64,000 bases of DNA. Source: Streptomyces sp. NBC_01549 (GTDB taxonomy: Bacteria; Actinomycetota; Actinomycetes; Streptomycetales; Streptomycetaceae). Of this stretch, positions 25,865 to 34,609 are shown piece by piece. The notes beneath the pieces were generated by a model. That model searched no databases. It was given only the letters and a program-made list of their open reading frames with translations, and was not told the origin of the DNA. Within the stretch, counting starts at the first letter, position 1. The number at the start of each line of letters is the position of its first letter. Made by a program: the position numbers and the translations under genes. The stretch spans positions 5,513,001-5,577,000 of the forward strand of contig NZ_JAPEPW010000001.1 in the NCBI RefSeq assembly GCF_026339955.1, given 5' to 3'.

Positions 25865-26971
25865 ATGATCGAAACACCATCCCTGGTGGACCAGTACTGC
25901 CACGGCGTACTGAGGACGGAGCTGGGCCTCGGCACCTTCGAGGCCCACCTCGCCAGAACCGAGGGCCCCCCGGCCCCCGGCACCACCTTCTTCGACACCC
26001 AGACCGGCTTCGCGGTACGCCGCTGGTGCCCGCCCCTGCTCGGTCTGGAACCGCACTGTCCGCCCGCCCGCTATCTGGCCCGGCGCCGTGAACTCGGCGT
26101 CCTGGAGTCGGGCCGCAGACTCCTGCGCGGCAGCGGCATCACGACGTATCTCGTCGACACGGGGCTGCCCGGGGATCTGACGGGACCGGGTGAGATGGCC
26201 TCGACCGGCGCGGCCCACGCCCATGAGATCGTCCGCCTGGAGCTGCTGGCGGAGCAGGTCGCGGACACCTCCGGCACGGTCGAGTCCTTCCTCGCCAACC
26301 TCGCCGAGTCCGTCCACGGAGCCGCCGCGAACGCCGTCGCGTTCACGTCGGTCGCGGGTGGACGGCACGGTCTGGCGCTCGCGCCCGAGCCGCCCGGACC
26401 GGGAGAGGTACGGGGCGCGGCCGGGCGCTGGCTCGCGGACCGCCGGGTGGGCGGGGCGCTGAGCGACCCGGTCCTGCTGCGCCACTTGCTGTGGATCGCG
26501 GTCGCCTCGGGCCTGCCCCTCCAGCTCCACGCCGGTCTGGGCGAACCCGGTCTGCGCATCGACCGCACCGACCCCGTGCTGCTCACCGACTTCGCCCGTG
26601 CCACGGCCGGGCTCGGCACGGACCTCGTCCTTCTGCACGGCTACCCGTACCACCGGCACGCGGCGCACCTCGCCGGGGTCTTCCCGCACGTCTACGCCGA
26701 CCTGGGTGCCGCGCTGGTGCGTACGGGAGCCCGGGCGGCGGCCGTCCTCTCCGAGATCCTGGAGCTGGCCCCCTTCGGCAAGCTCCTGTTCTCCAGCGGG
26801 GCACACGGCCTGCCCGAGCTGCACGTCGTCGGCGCACGTCTGTTCCGCGAGGCGCTCGCCCGGGTGCTGGGTGCCTGGGTCGCCGAGGGAGCCTGGTCGC
26901 TGGCGGACGCGCAGCGGGTGGCGGGACTGATCGCGGCGGGGAACGCGCGGCGGGTGTACGGGGTGGAGTGA
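25865..26971 (+). CDS. amidohydrolase-family protein, altered metal motif
   Basis: 368 residues with the layout of Amidohydro_2 TIM-barrel proteins (LPLQLHAGLGEPGLRIDRTDP for the strand with the His ligand, LVLLHGYPYHRHAAHLAGVFPHVYADLG, KLLFSSGAHGLPELHVVGARL). The N-terminal metal-binding HxH that usually reads DHHCHG is DQYCHG here (residues 9-14), so one metal ligand appears lost while the later His and the SSGAHG segment remain. It may be a non-hydrolytic or metal-free relative. Monocistronic; convergent with ctaA. Confidence 0.8.
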   Translation: MIETPSLVDQYCHGVLRTELGLGTFEAHLARTEGPPAPGTTFFDTQTGFAVRRWCPPLLGLEPHCPPARYLARRRELGVLESGRRLLRGSGITTYLVDTGLPGDLTGPGEMASTGAAHAHEIVRLELLAEQVADTSGTVESFLANLAESVHGAAANAVAFTSVAGGRHGLALAPEPPGPGEVRGAAGRWLADRRVGGALSDPVLLRHLLWIAVASGLPLQLHAGLGEPGLRIDRTDPVLLTDFARATAGLGTDLVLLHGYPYHRHAAHLAGVFPHVYADLGAALVRTGARAAAVLSEILELAPFGKLLFSSGAHGLPELHVVGARLFREALARVLGAWVAEGAWSLADAQRVAGLIAAGNARRVYGVE

Positions 26972-26998
26972 GCCGGTGCCGGATCCCCTACGAACGGA

Positions 26999-28006
26999 CT
27001 ACGCGCGCGTGAGCGCCGATTCCGCGGCCGTCCCCGGCAGTTCCGACGCGGCCTGAGGGCGTTCACGCAGCGACAGCAGGACCCGCAGGACGCCGATCCA
27101 GACCAGGCAGGCGCCGAACATGTGGAGGCCGACCAGGGCCTCGGGGAGGTCCGTGAAGTACTGGACGTAGCCGATGACACCCTGGCCGAGCAGGATCAGG
27201 AACAGGTCGCGGGTGCGGTCGAGCGGGCCCTTGGGGGCGTCGACGGCCTTGAGGACGAACCACAGGGCGAAGGTCAACGTGACCACGATCCAGGCCAGCA
27301 CGGCGTGCAGCTTGGTGACGGTCTCCCAGTTGACGGCCATGCGTTCGACCTCGCTGGAGTCGCCCGCGTGCGGACCCGCGCCGGTGACCACCGTGCCCAC
27401 CGCGATCAGCACGACGGAGGCGGCGACCAAACACCACACGAGCTGCTGCACCGCCTTGCCGACCAGCGGGCGCGGCTCGGCGGAGCCCTCGCGGGTGCGC
27501 TGCCACATGACCGTGGCCACCGTGATGAGCGCTGTGGAGAGCAGGAAGTGCGCGGCGACCGTGTACGGGTTGAGGCCGACCAGGACGACGATGCCGCCGA
27601 GGATCGCGTTGCTCATGACGATCCAGAACTGCGCCCAGCCGAGCCGGGTGAGGTCGCGCCGCCACGGCTTCTGGGAGCGCGCGGCGATGATCGCCCAGCC
27701 GACCGCCGCGCACAGCACATAGGTCAGCATGCGGTTGGTGAACTCGATGACTCCGTGGAAGCCCATCGCGCTCGTCGTCGTGAGCGAGTCGTCGGTGCAC
27801 TTGGGCCAGGTCGGGCAGCCGAGGCCCGAGCCGGTCAGCCGTACGGCGCCGCCGGTGACCACGATGACCACCGACATGACGAGCGCGGCGAGGGCCGCTC
27901 GTCGCACCGTCCGGGAGGTCGGGGTCCAGCGTTCGGCGATGAGGGCGAGCGGGTTGCGCGCGAAGGCTACGGCGTCGGCTCGGGTCACGTTGGGCACGGG
28001 CCCCAT
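26999..28006 (-). CDS. ctaA: haem A synthase (COX15/CtaA)
   Basis: Oxidises the methyl group of haem O to the formyl group of haem A. About 335 residues from ATG 28006; a longer start at 28048 is possible but adds a basic leader. Eight helices; the haem-ligand histidines are in MGFHGVIEFTNRM, AAHFLLSTAL, VTKLHAVLAW and VGLHMFGACLV. The disulfide-type pair in GSGLGCPTWPKC is also present. Acts with ctaB to supply haem for aa3 oxidase. Confidence 0.94.
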   Translation of the reverse strand: MGPVPNVTRADAVAFARNPLALIAERWTPTSRTVRRAALAALVMSVVIVVTGGAVRLTGSGLGCPTWPKCTDDSLTTTSAMGFHGVIEFTNRMLTYVLCAAVGWAIIAARSQKPWRRDLTRLGWAQFWIVMSNAILGGIVVLVGLNPYTVAAHFLLSTALITVATVMWQRTREGSAEPRPLVGKAVQQLVWCLVAASVVLIAVGTVVTGAGPHAGDSSEVERMAVNWETVTKLHAVLAWIVVTLTFALWFVLKAVDAPKGPLDRTRDLFLILLGQGVIGYVQYFTDLPEALVGLHMFGACLVWIGVLRVLLSLRERPQAASELPGTAAESALTRA

Positions 28007-28097
28007 CGTAGGCCGCCGCTTGTGCACCGCTTCACGAGGCCCCCGCACCTACGCAAATCGCCACCTCGGCACGCCTCGGGCGGCGTATTCCCGGGGG

Positions 28098-28868
28098 TCA
28101 CTCCCAGCGGAAGAACTTGGCCGCCGCCCCCAGGCCCACGACCGCCCACACGGCCAGGATCCCGAGGTCGCCCCACGGCATGCCCGCCCCGTGCTGGAGC
28201 ACGTCCCGCAGCCCGTCCGAGAGCGCCGAGATGGGCAGCAGACCGAGCACGTCCTGGGTGCCCGCCGGGAACTTGTCCATCGGGACGATCACGCCGCCGC
28301 CCACGAGGAGCAGCAGGAAGACCAGGTTCGCGGCGGCGAGCGTCGCCTCCGCCTTCAGCGTGCCGGCCATCAGCAGGCCCAGGCCCGAGAAGGCGGCCGT
28401 GCCCAGGATCAGCAGGAGCACGACGGCGAACGGGTTGCCGTGCGGCGACCAGCCCAGCGAGAAAGCGATCACTGTCAGCAGGACGACCTGGAGGACCTCC
28501 GTGACCAGCACGGACGCCGTCTTCGCGGTCATCAGGCCCCAGCGGGGCAGGGGGGAGGCGGCGAGCCGCTTCAGGACCCCGTAGCGCCGCTCGAAGCCGG
28601 TGGCGATGGCCTGCCCGGTGAACGCCGTCGACATCACGGCGAGCGCCAGGATGCCGGGGGCCAGGAAGTCGACCGCCTCGCCCCTGCCGGTGTCGATGAT
28701 GTCGACCGAGCTGAACAGGACCAGCAGAAGCGTCGGGATGATCACCGTGAGGAGGAGCTGCTCGCCGTTGCGGAGCAGCATCTTCGTCTCGAGCGCGGCC
28801 TGCGCGCCGATCATCCGGGGCAGCGGGGCCGCCCCCGGCTTCGGGGTGTAGGTACCGGCGGTGGTCAT
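28098..28868 (-). CDS. ABC-2 type transporter permease
   Basis: 256 residues, six helices, ABC2_membrane family (LETKMLLRNGEQLLLTVIIPTLLLVLF at the start; LVFLLLLVGGGVIVPMDKFPAGTQ and LPISALSDGLRDVL near the end). ATG at 28868 overlaps the stop of the upstream ATPase by 4 nt. The pair is a drug/antibiotic or polysaccharide-type exporter. The gene neighbourhood (ctaA, ctaB, suf) is conserved in streptomycetes, and some authors link this pair to haem or respiratory functions, but no substrate is visible. Confidence 0.92.
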   Translation of the reverse strand: MTTAGTYTPKPGAAPLPRMIGAQAALETKMLLRNGEQLLLTVIIPTLLLVLFSSVDIIDTGRGEAVDFLAPGILALAVMSTAFTGQAIATGFERRYGVLKRLAASPLPRWGLMTAKTASVLVTEVLQVVLLTVIAFSLGWSPHGNPFAVVLLLILGTAAFSGLGLLMAGTLKAEATLAAANLVFLLLLVGGGVIVPMDKFPAGTQDVLGLLPISALSDGLRDVLQHGAGMPWGDLGILAVWAVVGLGAAAKFFRWE

Positions 28869-29788
28869 GAACGCAGCTCCTTGCCGGTGAGTTCCAAAAA
28901 CACGTCTTCCAGGGTGTGGCGTTCGACGGAGATCTTCTCCGGCATCACGCCGTGCTGCGCGCACCAGGAGGTGACCGTCGCCAGCAGTTGCGGATCGACC
29001 TTGCCGCCCACCCGGTACGAGCCGGGCGTCAGCTCGGCGGCCGTGCAGTCGGCGGGGAGGGCCTTGAGCAGGGAGCCGACGTCGAGCCCCGGACGGCCGG
29101 TGAAGCGCAGGGTGTTCTCGGCGCCGCCGCGGCACAACTGCTCGGGGGAGCCCTGTGCGATGACCTTGCCCGCGTCGATGATCGCGACGTCGTCGGCGAG
29201 CTGTTCGGCCTCGTCCATGTAGTGCGTGGTGAGGATGACCGAGACGCCGTCGGCGCGCAGATCGCGGACCAGGTCCCAGGTGGCGCGGCGGGCCTGCGGG
29301 TCGAGGCCCGCGGTCGGCTCGTCGAGGAAGACCAGTTGGGGGCGGCCGACCACGGCCATCGCGAGCGCGAGGCGCTGCTGTTGGCCGCCCGAGAGCCGCC
29401 GGTAGGTCGTGCGGCCGCAGCTGTCGAGGCCGAGTCGTTCGATGAGCGCGTCCACGTCCAGGGGGCGGGCGTGGAGCTTCGCCACATGGCGGAGCATCTC
29501 GTCGGCGCGGGCGCCGGAGTAGACCCCGCCGGACTGGAGCATCACGCCGATGCGGGAGTGCAGTGGCCCGGACTGTCTCACCGGGTCGAGGCCGAGGACG
29601 CGTACCGTGCCGGAATCCGGCTTCCGGTACCCCTCGCAGGTCTCGACCGTGGTCGTCTTGCCCGCCCCGTTGGGGCCCAGTACGGCGGTGATGCCCGCCT
29701 CGGCCACCAGGTCGAGGCCGTCCACCGCGGTCTTTGTGCCGTACCGCTTCACCAGGGCCTGGACCTGGACCACGGGCTCGCTTCGCAT
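28865..29788 (-). CDS. ABC transporter ATP-binding protein (drug-exporter type)
   Basis: 307 residues from ATG 29788 (MRSEPVVQVQALVKRYG). Walker A LGPNGAGKTTT, signature LSGGQQQRLALAMAV, Walker B LVFLDEPTAGLD and H-loop ILTTHYMDEAEQLADDV identify a DrrA/CcmA-type subunit. The C-terminal 80 residues form the accessory domain common in this class. Couples to the overlapping ABC-2 permease. Confidence 0.94.
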   Translation of the reverse strand: MRSEPVVQVQALVKRYGTKTAVDGLDLVAEAGITAVLGPNGAGKTTTVETCEGYRKPDSGTVRVLGLDPVRQSGPLHSRIGVMLQSGGVYSGARADEMLRHVAKLHARPLDVDALIERLGLDSCGRTTYRRLSGGQQQRLALAMAVVGRPQLVFLDEPTAGLDPQARRATWDLVRDLRADGVSVILTTHYMDEAEQLADDVAIIDAGKVIAQGSPEQLCRGGAENTLRFTGRPGLDVGSLLKALPADCTAAELTPGSYRVGGKVDPQLLATVTSWCAQHGVMPEKISVERHTLEDVFLELTGKELRS

Positions 29789-29834
29789 GAGGCGCAAGTC
29801 TAGGGAGCCGGTCGGGTGATCGGGTGGGCGGGGT

Positions 29835-30665
29835 TCAGGAGCCTGTCGTGGGGATGACCCATTCCTCTCGGGGTCGGTGCAGCTCCAGCCAGCGCTCCGC
29901 GTACGCCACCGCGTCGGCCACCGGGAAGAGGCGTACGTCGGCAGCGCCCACCCGGCCCCGCACGACGGGGCGGTCCCGCTCGAAGTCGGAGCCCAGCTCG
30001 TCGAAGCGGTCGGAGTCGACGGAGACCTCCGTGACGACCTCCCAGCGGGTCGTCCCCCGCGGGGTGCGCGCCGGGCGTCCCACCTCGACGCGCGGGGACG
30101 GTATGCGGTATTCGGCCAGGTGGAAGCTGGTACATGTGTCGTAGCCCGCGCCGAGCATGAGCACCCGGGCGCCGAGGGCCTCCAGGCGTGCCAGCGGGCT
30201 GCGCTCGCCGAGCCGACAGTCGGGGGCGTGCCCCTCGACGATCTCCGCCGCGCGGGGGCCGAGGGCGGCGAAGGAGGTCTGCGGATGGGCGCTGCGCAGG
30301 GCGCCGGGCCAGGTGCGGACGGTCTCCGGGATCACGCCCACCCCGCGGCTGGGCGTCACGAGGGGGTCGTACGCGGGCATTGTCGCCCGAATGGGGGACC
30401 ACCACTCCTCGGGTACGGGCGGATTGCTCCACAGCGCCGGGTCGGACAGGTCCCCGGACTGGGTGGGGACCACCAGGGTGCCGTCGGGGCCGAGTGCGCC
30501 GAGCAGTCCCTGGACGACGGCGACCGGGCCGCCGTTGACCCAGCCGAGGGAACTCAGGGAGGAGTGCGCGAGAAGCGTTTCTCCGGGTTGGACGCCCAGC
30601 TCCAGAAGCTGGGCGGCGAGGGTGTCCCGTGTGACGAGTGGGCCGGTCGGAGGGGGTGTCGACAT
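29835..30665 (-). CDS. AAC(3)-family aminoglycoside N-acetyltransferase
   Basis: 276 residues from ATG 30665. Antibiotic_NAT family landmarks: LLAHSSLSSLGWVNGGPVAVVQGLLGALGPDGTLVVPTQSG, HPQTSFAALGPRA and VLMLGAGYDTCTSFHLAEYR (conserved core around the catalytic His-Asp region). Family members use acetyl-CoA to acetylate the 3-amino group of aminoglycosides. In a soil Streptomyces it may protect against such drugs or act on another amine. Next to the ABC exporter pair, but divergent from sufR. Confidence 0.88.
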   Translation of the reverse strand: MSTPPPTGPLVTRDTLAAQLLELGVQPGETLLAHSSLSSLGWVNGGPVAVVQGLLGALGPDGTLVVPTQSGDLSDPALWSNPPVPEEWWSPIRATMPAYDPLVTPSRGVGVIPETVRTWPGALRSAHPQTSFAALGPRAAEIVEGHAPDCRLGERSPLARLEALGARVLMLGAGYDTCTSFHLAEYRIPSPRVEVGRPARTPRGTTRWEVVTEVSVDSDRFDELGSDFERDRPVVRGRVGAADVRLFPVADAVAYAERWLELHRPREEWVIPTTGS

Positions 30666-30739
30666 GGTTCCCGAGTCTTGCGGAGACCCGGTCCCGAGGC
30701 CAGTGAATTGATCGATCAAAGATCGTTTCCGCAGGTCAT

Positions 30740-30755
30740 CTTAGGTATACCTAAG
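30740..30755. promoter_or_regulatory. 16-bp perfect palindrome upstream of sufR
   Basis: CTTAGGTATACCTAAG lies between the acetyltransferase gene and sufR. The half-site TTAGGT resembles DmdR/IdeR iron boxes, but the spacing is shorter than the 19-bp consensus. It could connect iron status to the suf operon or serve the acetyltransferase gene. Confidence 0.5.
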
Positions 30756-30813
30756 TGATGCACGGCACCGTCCACCCTCCGGGGTGCGGCTTGTCAGGCT
30801 CTGAGGAATTACG

Positions 30814-30827
30814 CAACAATGGCGTTG
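30814..30827 (+). promoter_or_regulatory. SufR operator overlapping the sufR start codon
   Basis: CAAC-AATGGC-GTTG fits the CAAC-N6-GTTG palindrome that I recall for Streptomyces SufR. Its last base is the first base of the GTG start. A -35-like TTGTCA (30791-30796) and AACAAT (30815-30820) with an 18-nt spacer would put the transcript start at or next to the GTG, so bound SufR would block the promoter. Confidence 0.75.
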
Positions 30828-31579
30828 TGAAAAACGTTGGCGAGGCTCGGGAGACCCCCACGGGGGCTCCTCAGGAGGAACTCGCGACCGGTGAGCGTTC
30901 GACGCGCAACCGTGTCGCGCGGTCCATCCTGGACCACGGCCCGTCGACCGTCGCGGATCTCGCGGGGCGTCTGGGCCTGACCCAGGCCGCCGTACGCCGT
31001 CATCTCGACGCGCTGGTCGCCGACGACGTGGTGGAAGCACGGGAACAGCGGGTCTACGGAGCGCGTACGCGCGGCCGGCCCGCCAAGGTGTTCGCCCTGA
31101 CCGACTGCGGCCGGGACGCCTTCGACCAGTCCTACGACAAGCTCGCCGCGGACGCGATGCGCTGGATCGCGGCGCGTGAGGGCGGGGACGAGGCCGTCGT
31201 CGCCTTCGCGCGCGCCCGGATGGCCGCGCAGGCCGAGGCCTATCGTCGGGCCGTCGAGGCCGCCGAGCCGGAGGAGCGCGCCGAAGCCCTGGCCAAGGCC
31301 TTGAGTGTGGACGGGTACGCTGCTACAGCGCGTAGCGCACCGGTCGGCGAGCAGCTCTGCCAGCACCACTGCCCGGTCGCTCATGTCGCCGAGCAGTTCC
31401 CGCAGCTGTGCGAGGCGGAGACCGAGTTCTTCTCCCAGCTGCTCGGCACCCATGTGCAGCGGCTGGCCACCATCGCCCACGGCGACGGTGTGTGCACCAC
31501 GTTCATTCCCAAGATTTCCAAGATGTCCGAATCCACCCATAACGCATCTGCAAGTACCGCCGGGAGGAACCCCGCATGA
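30827..31579 (+). CDS. sufR: SufR, Fe-S cluster-binding repressor of the suf operon
   Basis: 250 residues from GTG 30827. N-terminal winged helix (RNRVARSILDHGPSTVADLAGRLGLTQAAVRRHLDALVADDVV) and C-terminal cluster-binding cysteines in EQLCQHHCPVAHVAEQFPQLCEAE, spaced as in SufR. Known SufR proteins hold a 4Fe-4S cluster and repress suf genes when clusters are plentiful. It is the first gene of the operon, overlaps sufB by 4 nt (ATGA), and its operator covers its own start, which implies autoregulation. A GTG start with almost no leader suggests leaderless translation. Confidence 0.95.
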   Translation: MKNVGEARETPTGAPQEELATGERSTRNRVARSILDHGPSTVADLAGRLGLTQAAVRRHLDALVADDVVEAREQRVYGARTRGRPAKVFALTDCGRDAFDQSYDKLAADAMRWIAAREGGDEAVVAFARARMAAQAEAYRRAVEAAEPEERAEALAKALSVDGYAATARSAPVGEQLCQHHCPVAHVAEQFPQLCEAETEFFSQLLGTHVQRLATIAHGDGVCTTFIPKISKMSESTHNASASTAGRNPA

Positions 31580-33000
31580 CGCTCCCCATCGAGGAGACTG
31601 CCCACCCTGAGCTCGAGGGTCTGGGTACGTACGAATACGGCTGGGCCGACTCCGACGTGGCCGGTGCCTCTGCCAAGCGCGGTATCAACGAGGACGTCGT
31701 CCGCGACATCTCCGCGAAGAAGAACGAGCCGGAGTGGATGACCAAGCTCCGCCTCAAGGGCCTGCGCCTCTTCGAGAAGAAGCCCATGCCCAACTGGGGC
31801 TCGGACCTGTCCGGGATCGACTTCGACAACATCAAGTACTTCGTGCGCTCCACGGAGAAGCAGGCGGAGTCCTGGGAGGACCTGCCCGAGGACATCAAGA
31901 ACACGTACGACAAGCTCGGCATCCCGGAGGCGGAGAAGCAGCGCCTCGTCGCCGGTGTCGCGGCCCAGTACGAGTCCGAGGTCGTCTACCACCAGATCCG
32001 CGAGGACCTGGAGGAGCAGGGCGTCATCTTCCTCGACACCGACACCGCCCTCAAGGAGCACCCGGAGCTCTTCAAGGAGTACTTCGGCACCGTCATCCCG
32101 GTCGGCGACAACAAGTTCGCGTCGCTGAACACGGCCGTGTGGTCCGGTGGCTCCTTCATCTACGTGCCGAAGGGCGTGCACGTCGAGATCCCGCTCCAGG
32201 CCTACTTCCGTATCAACACGGAGAACATGGGCCAGTTCGAGCGGACGCTGATCATCGTCGACGAGGACGCCTACGTCCACTACGTCGAGGGTTGTACGGC
32301 GCCGATCTACAAGTCGGACTCCCTGCACTCCGCGGTGGTCGAGATCATCGTGAAGAAGGGCGCCCGCTGCCGCTACACGACCATCCAGAACTGGTCGAAC
32401 AACGTCTACAACCTGGTCACCAAGCGCGCCGTGGCGTACGAGGGCGCGACCATGGAGTGGATCGACGGCAACATCGGCTCCAAGGTCACCATGAAGTACC
32501 CGGCCGTCTACCTGATGGGCGAGCACGCCAAGGGCGAGACCCTCTCCATCGCCTTCGCGGGCGAGGGCCAGCACCAGGACGCCGGCTCCAAGATGGTCCA
32601 CATGGCGCCCAACACGTCGTCGAACATCGTGTCGAAGTCCGTGGCGCGTGGTGGCGGTCGTACGTCCTACCGCGGTCTGGTCGAGATCGGCGAGGGCGCC
32701 CACGGCTCGAAGTCGAACGTGCTGTGCGACGCGCTGCTCGTCGACACCATCTCCCGCTCCGACACGTACCCGTACGTCGACGTCCGTGAGGACGACGTGT
32801 CCATGGGCCACGAGGCGACCGTCTCCAAGGTCTCCGAGGACCAGCTCTTCTACCTGATGAGCCGCGGTCTGACGGAGTTCGAGGCGATGGCGATGATCGT
32901 GCGCGGCTTCGTCGAGCCGATCGCCAAGGAACTGCCCATGGAGTACGCGCTTGAACTCAACCGGCTGATCGAGCTGCAGATGGAAGGCGCCGTCGGCTAA
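31576..33000 (+). CDS. sufB: Fe-S cluster scaffold subunit SufB
   Basis: 474 residues; forms the SufBCD scaffold on which Fe-S clusters are built. The beta-helix core is evident, including SLNTAVWSGGSFIYVPKGVHVEIPLQAYFRIN, YVEGCTAPIYKSDSLHSAVVEI with a conserved Cys, and the C-terminal GRTSYRGLVEIGEGAHGSKSNVLCDALLVD. The longer N-terminal domain distinguishes it from SufD. Translationally coupled to sufR. Confidence 0.98.
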   Translation: MTLPIEETAHPELEGLGTYEYGWADSDVAGASAKRGINEDVVRDISAKKNEPEWMTKLRLKGLRLFEKKPMPNWGSDLSGIDFDNIKYFVRSTEKQAESWEDLPEDIKNTYDKLGIPEAEKQRLVAGVAAQYESEVVYHQIREDLEEQGVIFLDTDTALKEHPELFKEYFGTVIPVGDNKFASLNTAVWSGGSFIYVPKGVHVEIPLQAYFRINTENMGQFERTLIIVDEDAYVHYVEGCTAPIYKSDSLHSAVVEIIVKKGARCRYTTIQNWSNNVYNLVTKRAVAYEGATMEWIDGNIGSKVTMKYPAVYLMGEHAKGETLSIAFAGEGQHQDAGSKMVHMAPNTSSNIVSKSVARGGGRTSYRGLVEIGEGAHGSKSNVLCDALLVDTISRSDTYPYVDVREDDVSMGHEATVSKVSEDQLFYLMSRGLTEFEAMAMIVRGFVEPIAKELPMEYALELNRLIELQMEGAVG

Positions 33001-33026
33001 GACCCGCCGCCCGGAAAACAGCTGGT

Positions 33027-33048
33027 GGCCCGCCCCTTCCGGCGGGCC
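33027..33048 (+). terminator. intra-operon hairpin between sufB and sufD
   Basis: Perfect 8-bp stem GGCCCGCC/GGCGGGCC with loop CCTTCC in the 91-nt gap, the longest gap inside the suf operon. It may be a partial terminator or an RNA-stability element that lowers expression of downstream genes relative to sufB. Confidence 0.5.
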
Positions 33049-33091
33049 CGATGATCTCAACCGACGCAGGAAAGAGAGCAGACCGACAGCC

Positions 33092-34273
33092 ATGGCTGAG
33101 GCTCAGAACATCCCGGTGGGTTCCACCACCGCCGGACAGATCGCGGTGGCCGCCGAGTCGACCGTCGCCACGCGCATGAGCGCGCCCCCGTCCTTCGACG
33201 TGGCGGACTTCCCGGTCCCCCACGGCCGCGAGGAGGAGTGGCGGTTCACCCCGCTGGAGCGCCTGCGCGGGCTGCACGACGGGACCGCGGTCGCGACCGG
33301 CGACGGCCTGAAGGTCGACGTGGAGGCGCCTGCGGGCGTCGTCGTGGAGACCGTCGGCCGTGACGACGCGCGCCTCGGCCGGGCGGGCACCCCGGTGGAC
33401 CGCGTGGCCGCCCAGGCGTACTCCGCGTTCGAGAAGGCCGGCGTGATCACCGTCCCCAAGGAGGCGGTGCTCACCGAGCCCATCCGGATCGCGGTGCACG
33501 GCGAGGGCGGGGTCGCCTACGGCCACCAGGTCGTGGAGCTCGGAGCCTTCGCCGAGGCCGTCGTCGTCATCGACCACACCGGTGACGCCGTGCTGGCCGC
33601 CAACGTCGACTACATCCTGGGCGACGGCGCCAAGCTCACCGTCGTCTCCGTCCAGGACTGGGACGACAAGGCCGTGCACGTGGGCCAGCACAACGCGCTG
33701 ATCGGCCGGGACGCCACGTTCAAGTCCTTCGTGGTCACCTTCGGCGGCGACCTCGTGCGCCTGCACCCGCGTGTGGCCTACGCCGGCACCGGCGGTGAGG
33801 CCGAGCTGTTCGGTCTGTACTTCACGGACGCGGGCCAGCACCAGGAGCACCGTCTGCTGGTCGACCACAACACCCCGCACTGCAAGTCGAACGTCGCCTA
33901 CAAGGGCGCGCTCCAGGGCGACGGCGCGCACGCGGTGTGGATCGGTGACGTCCTCATCGAGGCCAAGGCCGAGGGTACGGACACGTACGAGATGAACCGC
34001 AACCTGGTTCTGACCGACGGTGCCCGCGTCGACTCCGTGCCGAACCTGGAGATCGAGACCGGCGAGATCGTCGGCGCCGGCCACGCCTCCGCGACCGGCC
34101 GTTTCGACGACGAGCAGCTCTTCTACCTGATGGCCCGCGGCATCCCCGCCGAGGAGGCCCGCCGACTGGTGGTCCGCGGGTTCTTCGCCGAGCTGGTCCA
34201 GCAGATCGGTGTCGACGACATCGAAGAGCGGCTCCTCGTGAAAATCGACGAGGAGCTGGAGGCGTCGGTCTGA
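33092..34273 (+). CDS. sufD: Fe-S cluster assembly protein SufD
   Basis: 393 residues, SufB paralogue that completes the SufBC2D complex. GREEEWRFTPLERLRGL near the N-terminus, VVELGAFAEAVVVIDHTGDAVLAANVDYILGDGAKLTVVSVQDWDD in the beta-helix, and the C-terminal FDDEQLFYLMARGIPAEEARRLVVRGFFAEL are family marks, with the conserved HCKSNVAYKGALQG segment carrying the essential His. Ribosome site GGAAAGAGAG upstream. Ends with TGATG overlapping the Rieske gene. Confidence 0.97.
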   Translation: MAEAQNIPVGSTTAGQIAVAAESTVATRMSAPPSFDVADFPVPHGREEEWRFTPLERLRGLHDGTAVATGDGLKVDVEAPAGVVVETVGRDDARLGRAGTPVDRVAAQAYSAFEKAGVITVPKEAVLTEPIRIAVHGEGGVAYGHQVVELGAFAEAVVVIDHTGDAVLAANVDYILGDGAKLTVVSVQDWDDKAVHVGQHNALIGRDATFKSFVVTFGGDLVRLHPRVAYAGTGGEAELFGLYFTDAGQHQEHRLLVDHNTPHCKSNVAYKGALQGDGAHAVWIGDVLIEAKAEGTDTYEMNRNLVLTDGARVDSVPNLEIETGEIVGAGHASATGRFDDEQLFYLMARGIPAEEARRLVVRGFFAELVQQIGVDDIEERLLVKIDEELEASV

Positions 34274-34602
34274 TGACTGCCTCGTCGACGTTCGTACGCG
34301 CCTGCGGGCTGAGCGAGCTGGAGGAGGACACCCCGAAGCGGGTGGAACTCGACGGCACGCCGGTCTCGGTCGTGAAGACCGAGGGGGAGGTGTTCGCGAT
34401 CAACGACATCTGCTCGCACGCGAACGTCTCGCTCTCCGAGGGCGAGGTGGAGGACTGCCAGATCGAGTGCTGGCTGCACGGCTCCGCGTTCGACCTCCGC
34501 ACCGGCAAGCCGTCCGGCCTTCCCGCGACGCGCCCCGTCCCCGTATACCCCGTAAAGATCGAAGGGGACGACGTGCTCGTCTCCCTCACCCAGGAGTCCT
34601 GA
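34273..34602 (+). CDS. Rieske-type ferredoxin in the suf operon
   Basis: 109 residues with a complete Rieske 2Fe-2S site: C-S-H in NDICSHANVSL and C-W-L-H in IECWLHGSAFD, spaced as in dioxygenase ferredoxins. Starts inside the sufD stop and ends 7 nt before sufC. A Rieske protein in this position is typical of actinobacterial suf operons; it probably donates electrons during cluster building or repair, though its partner is not established by sequence. Confidence 0.93.
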   Translation: MTASSTFVRACGLSELEEDTPKRVELDGTPVSVVKTEGEVFAINDICSHANVSLSEGEVEDCQIECWLHGSAFDLRTGKPSGLPATRPVPVYPVKIEGDDVLVSLTQES

Positions 34603-34609
34603 GGAACCC

